In this document: in pieces, positions 1 through 5,056 of the stretch | Layout: the number at the start of each line of letters is the position of its first letter | How positions within the stretch are numbered: the first letter of the stretch is position 1 | DNA from: Flavobacteriaceae bacterium | Lineage (GTDB): Bacteria; Bacteroidota; Bacteroidia; Flavobacteriales; Flavobacteriaceae | Length of the DNA stretch: 5,056 bases | Assembly (NCBI GenBank): GCA_023141985.1 | Contig: JAGLKH010000036.1 | Coordinates: 1 to 5,056, forward strand | Direction: 5' to 3' | Program-made: the position numbers and the translations under genes | Notes under the pieces: generated by a model | What the model saw: only the letters and a program-made list of their open reading frames with translations | Databases searched by the model: none | What the model was told of the DNA's origin: nothing

Positions 1-390
1 ATGATGCTGAATATTGCACGATTTATCATTGCATCTCCAAAATGGAACAACACAAATATTAGGGTGTTGTTTGTAAATAACAACAATATAGATAGAGATA
101 TTATACGTTCAAAAATCTCAAAATTGGTTGAAGATCTAAGGGTAAATGTTGAAATTAAAATTATTAATAATGCTGTAGAGCAAAAACCTTTTTACGATTT
201 AATTAAAGAGCAATCCGAATCTACAGATTTAACATTAGTGGGCATTCCTAATTACAAAATTGAAAAACAAACCGAATTTATAATTAAAACCAACTATTTA
301 TTTGAAACTATTGGTTCTACCCTATTAGTAAAAGCAGCAAATAATTTTAATGTCCTTGATTTAGATTTTATTAAGAAGGAAGAGAATTAA
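1..390 (+). CDS. C-terminal part of an SLC12-like cation-chloride cotransporter (5' end outside window)
   Basis: The reading frame is open from the first base, so the ATG at position 1 is probably an internal Met and the true start lies upstream. The 129 visible residues contain no membrane segment. They look like an alternating beta/alpha cytoplasmic domain: a strand at about 20-26 (RVLFVNN), a long helix at about 31-46, a strand at 49-55, the segment TDLTLVGIP at 75-83, and a closing GSTLLVKAANNF at 105-116. This order resembles the UspA-like C-terminal domain of bacterial SLC12-type transporters (Na-K-Cl cotransporter relatives), where a DLxxxGLP-type segment precedes a final LLV strand. 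If so, the missing upstream part would carry about 12 membrane helices. The assignment is from memory of the family and only the tail is visible. A tail of another permease is the main alternative. The stop codon overlaps that of the convergent peptidase gene. Confidence 0.5.
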   Translation: MMLNIARFIIASPKWNNTNIRVLFVNNNNIDRDIIRSKISKLVEDLRVNVEIKIINNAVEQKPFYDLIKEQSESTDLTLVGIPNYKIEKQTEFIIKTNYLFETIGSTLLVKAANNFNVLDLDFIKKEEN

Positions 391-2039
391 TCTTGTTCTT
401 CTACAATTTTCTTTAGCATTTCAGATGCATTTTTTCCAGTATTACCATCTGGATCCATAGATAGAGTTTTATTGTAAAATTCTATAGCCTTATCTTTTTG
501 CCCGGCTTTAAAAAACCCTTCTGCGAGACTGGACCAGGCATTTGCTGAATTAGGAAAAAACTCTGTAACCAATTGAAATACAAAAATAGCTTCCTGCTGC
601 TGTCCACTTCCTAATAGATTATAACCTGCTTGATTAAATTGATCTTCAAAATCGAAAAAGCGATAATTTGGATCTTTGATTATTTTAGCAGCATCATTTT
701 TAAGTGTCTCAATTTCACCTGCCAGGAATAGTTTAGTAAAATGACTCATAGGATCCAATATAAAATCATCATCCGAGAATGATAGAGCAGCTTCAAGAAC
801 AGGGTCTCTATTTAATTTATAATCCTCAGAACTCATATCTACGGCTATATGTGGAGATGTCCAGGAACCACCTTCCCATTGGGGCTTATCTTGCCACCAT
901 GCAAACGAAAGGTATGCCGGAATCTTACTATTTGGTAACTCTACTCTCCTGTTATCTCCATAAAAATTAATATTCTCTGAAGAGGGTTCTCCTACAAAAA
1001 TGGTATTGGTATAAGAATCTAATTCGTTTATTAAATTTTGACATGCCGAAAATGTTCGCCTGCCTATAATAACAAATAGCTTTCCCGGTTGGTTAATTTT
1101 CTCAGATCTTATAATTCTCGTAATTACATCTTTATTTTTGTAATTATTACCACCTCCATTGAGTCTTACATCTATTACTAAACGTTCTACATCATTGTTT
1201 TCAATAAACTCAAAAACACGATCGTAAAATGCAGGAGTATTTTCTTCGGGATCATCTTGTATTTGGCTATGCCTAACATAAACCGTTTTCCGATCAGGTA
1301 AATATTCGTAATAATATATCTTATTGAGGTATTTCAAATAAAACGGTATTTCTGATTGATCACGCATATCTAACCAATCTCCATCTTGTTGCACAAGACT
1401 ATATTGTGTTGGAACACGTTCGCCGACCGAAAGTGCTTTGAAACTTTGTTTAAATATTTTCCCGTTTTTTTCTAAAGTGAGTTCAACCCTATCCGAAAGT
1501 TCTTTTATAACTCCTTGGGCATGTAATACTTCTGGACTAGTAAGATACATTACACCATAAGATTTAAAGAATTGATCATTTTCTGATGGAACCACAGGGT
1601 AAATAGCTTTCATGGCTTCATCTATAGGAACTCCTGCTACGGCAATGACCTTAGCTCCAAGTGCTTTTTCATAGTCTTTATGAATGCCCTGAATATAAAT
1701 TCCATCGTTATACTGATATAAATTAATTGGTAATTGATGAAATGCATAAGGTTGATACCTAAAACCAAGTACAGTATGTCCGTATTTAAACGAAGATACA
1801 AGTCTTGCCAATCCAATAACAATCTCATGCTGTTCCAAATTAGGAATAGCATTAAAAAGCTCATTTACAGCATTGTCAAATTCCTCTGCTGTGGTTTTTT
1901 TAAATAAGAATGAATACTCGTTATGAACAGTTTCCTGAAGAAATTTAAGGTCGTCCTGCCATTGTTTGTCAGTTAATGTAGATTGAGCAGTTGCTTGCAA
2001 TACGAAACAACTTAATAAAAGGAGGATTAGATTTTTCAT
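387..2039 (-). CDS. Secreted S41-family (tricorn/C-terminal-processing type) serine peptidase with C-terminal TPRs
   Basis: The 550-residue product begins with a Sec signal peptide (MKN, then a Leu-rich core), with likely cleavage after ATA at 16-18. Cys11 after LLLS is a weaker lipobox alternative. Residues 24-90 form the S41 N-terminal helical region and end in YGHT, where His88 is the candidate catalytic His. Residues about 117-150 (LGAKVIAVAGVPIDEA) look PDZ-like. The catalytic core runs about 250-420. It contains VIDVRLNGGGNN (288-299), the nucleophile motif RRTFSACQN with Ser331 (codon 1047-1049), GEPSSEN (350-356), YGD (360-362) and the family's usual RDPVLEAAL ending (411-419). Glu389 lies at about the right distance to be the acidic partner, but this is tentative. 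Residues about 466-530 form two TPR-like repeats (AGYNLLGSGQ and AWSSLAEGFFKAGQ), an addition to the usual core that could bind a partner or substrate. Activity is probably periplasmic or at the cell surface. The substrate is unknown. The start is fixed by the signal peptide, and no Shine-Dalgarno is visible. Confidence 0.85.
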   Translation of the reverse strand: MKNLILLLLSCFVLQATAQSTLTDKQWQDDLKFLQETVHNEYSFLFKKTTAEEFDNAVNELFNAIPNLEQHEIVIGLARLVSSFKYGHTVLGFRYQPYAFHQLPINLYQYNDGIYIQGIHKDYEKALGAKVIAVAGVPIDEAMKAIYPVVPSENDQFFKSYGVMYLTSPEVLHAQGVIKELSDRVELTLEKNGKIFKQSFKALSVGERVPTQYSLVQQDGDWLDMRDQSEIPFYLKYLNKIYYYEYLPDRKTVYVRHSQIQDDPEENTPAFYDRVFEFIENNDVERLVIDVRLNGGGNNYKNKDVITRIIRSEKINQPGKLFVIIGRRTFSACQNLINELDSYTNTIFVGEPSSENINFYGDNRRVELPNSKIPAYLSFAWWQDKPQWEGGSWTSPHIAVDMSSEDYKLNRDPVLEAALSFSDDDFILDPMSHFTKLFLAGEIETLKNDAAKIIKDPNYRFFDFEDQFNQAGYNLLGSGQQQEAIFVFQLVTEFFPNSANAWSSLAEGFFKAGQKDKAIEFYNKTLSMDPDGNTGKNASEMLKKIVEEQD

Positions 2040-2040
2040 T

Positions 2041-2070
2041 TTGATTTATTGATTGATTAGTTGATTTATT
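2041..2070. repeat. Short direct repeat in the leader of the S41 peptidase gene
   Basis: TTGATTTATT occurs exactly at 2041-2050 and again at 2061-2070, with TGAT-type units between them (GATTGATTAG). On the minus strand this reads as an AATCAA-rich leader immediately before the ATG at 2039, where a ribosome binding site would lie. It may be slippage-prone or simply low-complexity sequence. An A-rich, unstructured leader without Shine-Dalgarno is common in Bacteroidota. Confidence 0.5.
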
Positions 2071-2300
2071 AAATGATTCTTTATAATAGAATAGATTACA
2101 ATTATAGAAGATTGTTACATAGCTCTATCTTTAAAAATTAATATGTTATTAATATCTGACGTGGTATTCTTATTAAAGTTACATAAAATAGAATGATTAA
2201 ATAATATAACAATGTTTTACTTGTATTCATTAATTCGTCTAATTTCAAATATTGAATTATTACTTGTAGTAAGTGAAACATTTTTTGGTAAAGATTGAAA

Positions 2301-2385
2301 TTAACCCTACCCCACCTATTCTTCATTCATTTTATAAAGAGAATGCTACCTTCGGATAAGGGTTAGGTCATTTCATCCAAGTTCG
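2301..2385. other. G/C-richer patch with competing inverted repeats
   Basis: Within very A+T-rich surroundings this patch has C-runs and G-runs. TAACCCT at 2302-2308 is the exact complement of AGGGTTA at 2359-2365, enclosing 50 bases. A second, mutually exclusive pairing joins CTTCGGAT (2350-2357) to ATCCAAG (2375-2381) with one bulged base. The arms are short (7 pairs) and there is no T-run right after the second arm, so it is not a standard intrinsic terminator. It could be a regulatory DNA site, part of a small RNA, or chance. It lies upstream of the predicted cassette promoter, so it is probably not in that mRNA leader. Confidence 0.3.
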
Positions 2386-2465
2386 TTATTATGTTTTTTT
2401 AATTACTCTATATTCAAAACTCAGTTAAATTCCAACTCTATAAAGCGCTCTTTTTTAACGTATTA

Positions 2466-2496
2466 TTTGATAATCAAAAAAAAATCACTATATTTC
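2466..2496 (+). promoter_or_regulatory. Predicted Bacteroidota-type promoter for the cyclase cassette, overlapped by a palindrome
   Basis: TTTG at 2466-2469 is followed after exactly 19 bases by TATATTTC at 2489-2496. The latter matches the Bacteroidota -7 element TAnnTTTG at all fixed bases but the last. Transcription would begin near 2503 and leave a leader of roughly 100 bases before the ATG at 2607. The -33 element is the left end of a perfect palindrome, TTTGAT-A-ATCAAA (2466-2478), followed by more A residues. This could be an operator for a repressor competing with sigma factor, but palindromes of this size arise often in A+T-rich DNA. Confidence 0.4.
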
Positions 2497-2606
2497 TACA
2501 TATTATAAAATTGGTTACTCCCACCAAGATTGATTTTTAGGTTTCCTCACTTCATTAAATTAATAACCTGCAAAAATTATTATTAATCCATTAAAACAAT
2601 TAAATT

Positions 2607-2936
2607 ATGCCAACAATTAAAATTACTGCAAGTAACACATCTGATGGAACTTTAACATTAGATGATGCTGGAAACACTACAACAAGTAAAGGAAGTACAG
2701 TTATTTGGCAAATCGCTGCCGGATCTGGAGTAGCAGAGATTTTAAATATTTATGCTGACTCTGGATCTACAGATGTATTTAGTCCAGACCCTGCTCCAGT
2801 TGGTGGTTCCACTAACTGGTCAGGTAGAGTTAATCCAAATTTAACTGTACCTGCAGTTGAAGATTATACTATAGAGTGGAAAGATAATTCTGGTAATAGT
2901 CATACGTATGACCCTAGAATTAGTGTTAATCAATGA
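2607..2936 (+). CDS. Small beta-rich protein of unknown function, first gene of the cyclase cassette
   Basis: The 109-residue product has no signal peptide, membrane segment or Cys, and is acidic (12 Asp/Glu against 5 Lys/Arg). Its pattern suggests an all-beta, immunoglobulin-like sandwich: MPTIKITAS (1-9), GTLTLDDAGN (14-23), KGSTVIWQI (28-36), a DVFSPDP turn (56-62), STNWSGRVNP (68-77), and DYTIEWKD (86-93) leading to HTYDPRISVN (99-108). The three Trp residues (34, 71, 91) are likely core positions. A single His and no Cys argue against a cupredoxin-type copper site. I recall similar short proteins in Bacteroidota but know no established function. The stop is only 15 bases before the cyclase start, which implies co-transcription and a related job, perhaps as an accessory or binding protein for the signalling pair; this is inference. 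The start is the first Met after an A-rich stretch, and no Shine-Dalgarno is seen. Confidence 0.75.
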   Translation: MPTIKITASNTSDGTLTLDDAGNTTTSKGSTVIWQIAAGSGVAEILNIYADSGSTDVFSPDPAPVGGSTNWSGRVNPNLTVPAVEDYTIEWKDNSGNSHTYDPRISVNQ

Positions 2937-2951
2937 TTTAGTTTGTAAGCT

Positions 2952-4817
2952 ATGTATTTACAAGGAAAAGCCTGTTATTTTTTAATAGGCTTCTTTTATT
3001 TTTTTAGTCATTTTGTTTCAGCTCAAGATCAAAGAATAGCAGATAGTCTTAGTAAGATTTATCTAGAAGATTCACTTGAAGGTAGGGACAGGATGGAATT
3101 ATTGAAAAATTTAGCTTTTAATGAGCGTAAAGATCATGATTTAGCATTAAAATATTCAGAGGAGTTAATAGGACTTGCTAAATTAACAAATGATAATAAA
3201 TATCTATACAGTGGTTATCTTCAAAAGGGTGATACTTACCTACAAAGAGGAGATTTGAAACTTGCATTAGATGCTTTTTTTGAAAGTGCTAAAATAGCTA
3301 CTATTAAAACACAAATAAAAGAGGATGAAGGAGTTGCATATTTAGCAATAGCAGACACATATAGTTCGATGGATAACTATGGTAATGCGGAAGAATATTA
3401 TAATAAAGCAATTTACTTAATAAGGAAAACTAACGATTCCATTGCATTAGCGAGTGCATTACTGAATGCAGGTGATACGTATTTCATTAATAAAAAATAT
3501 AACAAAGCACTAGATTATTTTGAAGAATCAGGAGTTATTTTTAAAAAAGTTAATTACCTAACAGGATCTGCCTATAACTTAGGTAATGTTGGCCTAGTAT
3601 ATGCTGAACAAGGAAAGCACGATTTGGCAGAAAAGAATATTAATGAGGCAATCATAATTTTAGAAGAACAAGAGGATTATTACCCAGTTTCGGTTTACCT
3701 CACTTATATGGCTGATATCTATATAAACAAAGGAGATTTTAATACTGCTTTTAATTATGCTATACGAAGCCTAGACTTGGCAACACAATATGGCTTAAAA
3801 GAGCAAATTAGTGATGCCAATCTTAAACTATCTGAACTCTATGAACAGACGGGAAATAAAGACGCCTCCTTAAAACATTATAAAGACTATATAGTCTATA
3901 GAGATAGTGTTATAAACATACAGAAAGTACAGCAAATGGCAGATATACGTACCAATCATGAAGTCTCCCAAAAGCAAGTAGAAGTAGATTTACTCAACGA
4001 GCAAAAAAGAAATCAACGTATCATTGTTATTGCTACAGCTATTGCTTTGCTTTTAATAGGTATTTTGGCAATTGGACTCTTTAAGCGTAATAAGTATATT
4101 CAAGCCACAAAGCGTATTATTGAAAACGAAAAAGAGCGATCGGACAATTTATTGCTGAACATTCTACCTGAAGAAACAGCTGAGGAATTAAAAAATAGTG
4201 GTAAAGTTCAAGCCAAAAAGTTTGAGTCTGTTACAGTGCTATTCTCAGATTTTGAAGGCTTTACTAAATATTCAGAGCATCTGTCTCCTGAGGCTTTAGT
4301 AGAAACCGTTGATTATTATTTCTCTAAGTTTGACAAAATCATAGAAAAATACAAACTGGAAAAAATAAAAACCATTGGTGATGCCTATATGTGTGCTGGA
4401 GGATTACCCTTTCCATCAGACGATCATGCTAAGCGGATGGTATTAGCCGCTTTTGAGATAGCTGAGTTTGTAGATAAAATACAAAAGGAAGTTGAGAAAA
4501 AGAATCTTAATTTTAATGTCCGTATTGGTATAAATACCGGACCTGTTGTAGCTGGAGTTGTAGGCAGTAAAAAGTTTGCCTATGATATTTGGGGAGATAC
4601 TGTAAATATTGCCTCACGAATGGAATCGAATTCAGCACTTGGTAAAATTAATATTTCAGAAAACACCTATCAATTAATTAAAGACGACTTTGAATGTGAG
4701 TACAGAGGTGAAATTGATGCTAAAAATAAGGGCATGATGAAAATGTATTTTGTAAAAGGTATAAAAAATAAAGAGTTATTTGAGCAGCTTAAAGAAAACA
4801 ACTCAGTCGTAAAGTAA
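2952..4817 (+). CDS. TPR-sensor, membrane-anchored class III adenylate cyclase
   Basis: The 621-residue product is predicted to convert ATP to cAMP. It starts with a Sec signal (1-24, hydrophobic core LIGFFYFF, likely cleavage after VSA). About six TPRs follow, at roughly 86-118, 127-160, 167-200, 206-238, 247-279 and 287-318, placing them in the periplasm as a likely sensor or partner-binding region. After a helical linker (320-356) comes one membrane helix (357-377) flanked by Lys/Arg, then a cytoplasmic signalling helix ending in NILPEETAEELK (403-414). The cyclase domain spans about 421-603. Metal ligands are Asp433 (FSDFEGFT) and Asp477 (TIGDAYM), adenine selectors are Lys473 and Asp545 (YDIWGDT), and transition-state residues are Asn552 and Arg556 (VNIASRMES). 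All are present, so it should be active as a homodimer. The start is chosen because it includes the signal peptide, and the next Met is residue 48. It sits between the small beta-rich gene and a PycTM-like gene. Confidence 0.92.
   Translation: MYLQGKACYFLIGFFYFFSHFVSAQDQRIADSLSKIYLEDSLEGRDRMELLKNLAFNERKDHDLALKYSEELIGLAKLTNDNKYLYSGYLQKGDTYLQRGDLKLALDAFFESAKIATIKTQIKEDEGVAYLAIADTYSSMDNYGNAEEYYNKAIYLIRKTNDSIALASALLNAGDTYFINKKYNKALDYFEESGVIFKKVNYLTGSAYNLGNVGLVYAEQGKHDLAEKNINEAIIILEEQEDYYPVSVYLTYMADIYINKGDFNTAFNYAIRSLDLATQYGLKEQISDANLKLSELYEQTGNKDASLKHYKDYIVYRDSVINIQKVQQMADIRTNHEVSQKQVEVDLLNEQKRNQRIIVIATAIALLLIGILAIGLFKRNKYIQATKRIIENEKERSDNLLLNILPEETAEELKNSGKVQAKKFESVTVLFSDFEGFTKYSEHLSPEALVETVDYYFSKFDKIIEKYKLEKIKTIGDAYMCAGGLPFPSDDHAKRMVLAAFEIAEFVDKIQKEVEKKNLNFNVRIGINTGPVVAGVVGSKKFAYDIWGDTVNIASRMESNSALGKINISENTYQLIKDDFECEYRGEIDAKNKGMMKMYFVKGIKNKELFEQLKENNSVVK
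3207..3905 (+). other. TPR region of the cyclase (predicted periplasmic sensor)
   Basis: This codes for residues about 86-318, six helix-turn-helix repeats of roughly 34 residues. Repeat hallmarks include GDTYLQRGDLKLALDAF, ADTYSSMDNYGNAEEYY, GDTYFINKKYNKALDYF and GLVYAEQGKHDLAEKNI. The same TPR-helix-TM layout is common in Bacteroidota histidine kinases and LuxR-type regulators, so it appears to be an interchangeable sensory module fused here to a cyclase. Its ligand is unknown. Confidence 0.85.
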
Positions 4818-4836
4818 TTATAGTCTAAATTTATTT

Positions 4837-4864
4837 TTTGTGTTTTTAGTTTAATATAAATTTT
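4837..4864 (+). promoter_or_regulatory. Possible secondary promoter before the PycTM-like gene
   Basis: In the 66-base gap after the cyclase stop, TTTG (4837-4840) is followed after 16 bases by TAAATTTT (4857-4864), which matches TAnnTTTG except at the last base. The spacing is shorter than the preferred 19 or so, and the region is T-rich, so a chance match is quite possible. No G/C hairpin terminator is seen in the gap, so read-through from the cyclase gene is expected in any case. Confidence 0.2.
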
Positions 4865-4883
4865 CATCAATTAAAGATAAGCA

Positions 4884-5056
4884 ATGATACAACAGCAAGA
4901 CCCTAATAATTATTGGGAACAATTGGAAAGATTGGAGAAGCTAATACGAGCATCAGAGTTAAAGGCTGGTATTATCTTTTCATTTCATAGTTTAATTTTA
5001 GGCCTTTTTGTAGACAAATCGGTCTATTTTCAGAATATTTTTCAAGAAAGTATCGT
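4884..5056 (+). CDS. PycTM-like (DUF5706-type) membrane effector, N-terminal part, cut by window end
   Basis: An open frame of 57 complete codons runs from ATG at 4884 off the end of the window. The protein begins MIQQQDPNNYWEQLERLEKL, continues with IRASELKAGIIFSFHSLILG (residues 21-40), and goes on with LFVDKSVYFQNIFQESI. The amphipathic helix followed by a KAG-led hydrophobic segment (about 27-44) matches the start of the Pycsar effector transmembrane family, in which a (D/E)xKA motif leads into the first membrane helix. In known Pycsar systems such proteins respond to a cyclic nucleotide from an adjacent cyclase and disrupt the inner membrane. Here the neighbour is a class III cyclase 66 bases upstream on the same strand, which supports the call. 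TAAAGATAAG just before the start is at best a weak ribosome binding site. The remaining membrane helices and the C-terminus are not visible, so length and integrity are unknown. Confidence 0.65.
   Translation, partial: MIQQQDPNNYWEQLERLEKLIRASELKAGIIFSFHSLILGLFVDKSVYFQNIFQESI

Larger units (their letters stand above)
2040..2606. other. 567-base divergent intergenic region
   Basis: This stretch separates the minus-strand peptidase gene from the plus-strand cyclase cassette and must hold both sets of start signals. It is very A+T-rich and shows no convincing gene. From left to right it contains a direct repeat against the peptidase start (2041-2070), a TATAATTG on the minus strand (2099-2106) that matches TAnnTTTG at all but one fixed base but has no upstream TTTG, a G/C-richer patch with inverted repeats (2301-2385), and a promoter-like sequence with a palindrome (2466-2496). 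From about 2500 to 2606 I see only A+T-rich probable leader sequence. No tRNA, rRNA or CRISPR repeat was seen. Confidence 0.7.

Noticed and set aside
779..970. Plus-strand 63-codon open frame inside the peptidase gene
   Set aside because: It is antisense to the conserved C-terminal part of the S41 core and encodes nothing recognisable.
1637..1864. Minus-strand 75-codon open frame in another frame of the peptidase gene
   Set aside because: It lies wholly within the peptidase coding sequence, which has clear family motifs in its own frame.
2138..2326. Minus-strand open frame of 62 codons in the intergenic region, with a Leu/Ile/Tyr-rich stretch resembling a membrane helix
   Set aside because: It has no recognisable similarity or ribosome binding site, and its hydrophobic look is what A+T-rich non-coding DNA gives by chance. 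It also overlaps the inverted-repeat patch.
2466..2478. FNR/CRP-type box (TTGAT...ATCAA)
   Set aside because: The half-sites match the FNR form, but they are separated by 1 base rather than the 4 required, so the known regulator geometry is not met.
2952..4817. Guanylate cyclase assignment
   Set aside because: The substrate-selecting positions are Lys473 and Asp545, as in adenylate cyclases, not the Glu and Cys of guanylate cyclases.
4818..4850. Intrinsic terminator between the cyclase and PycTM-like genes (TAAATTTA followed by T-run)
   Set aside because: The palindrome is only A/T pairs and too weak to act as a terminator hairpin. No G/C stem precedes the T-run.
4670..4870. Minus-strand 66-codon open frame over the end of the cyclase gene
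   Set aside because: It is antisense to the conserved cyclase C-terminus, and its composition is that of the complement of a coding frame.

Overview
The window looks like chromosomal DNA from a marine- or soil-type member of the Bacteroidota, most likely Flavobacteriia. The evidence is the strong A+T bias, the lack of Shine-Dalgarno sequences before the starts, one match to the Bacteroidota promoter form TTTG-N19-TAnnTTTG, and the protein types: a TPR-membrane-cyclase fusion with a Sec signal, and a tricorn-type S41 peptidase with TPRs. This placement rests on sequence character only, because the window has no rRNA or marker gene.

Layout from left to right. (1) Positions 1-390 hold the 3' end of a plus-strand gene whose product resembles the cytoplasmic C-terminal domain of bacterial SLC12-type cation-chloride cotransporters. 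(2) Positions 387-2039 on the minus strand encode a secreted S41-family serine peptidase-like protein with C-terminal TPRs. Its stop codon overlaps that of gene 1 in a shared TTAA. (3) Positions 2040-2606 are a 567-base divergent intergenic region. It holds a short direct repeat next to the peptidase start, a G/C-richer patch with inverted repeats, and a promoter-like sequence with an overlapping palindrome facing the right-hand genes. (4) From 2607 to the window end lies a co-directional cassette. It comprises a 109-residue beta-rich small protein of unknown function, a 621-residue TPR/transmembrane class III nucleotide cyclase, and the first 57 codons of a membrane protein. The N-terminus of that last protein resembles the Pycsar effector transmembrane family (PycTM, formerly DUF5706).

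The cassette is the most interesting part. The cyclase carries every catalytic residue expected of a class III enzyme: two metal-binding Asp, an adenine-selecting Lys/Asp pair, and the transition-state Asn/Arg. It should therefore make cAMP, with a periplasmic TPR region as the probable sensor. A PycTM-like protein lies 66 bases downstream, and in anti-phage Pycsar systems that family responds to a cyclic nucleotide. The inferred model is signal, then TPR domain, then cyclic nucleotide made at the membrane, then response of the membrane effector. The small protein would be an additional component of unknown role. Whether this is defence or ordinary signalling cannot be decided here, and the effector is cut off by the window end.
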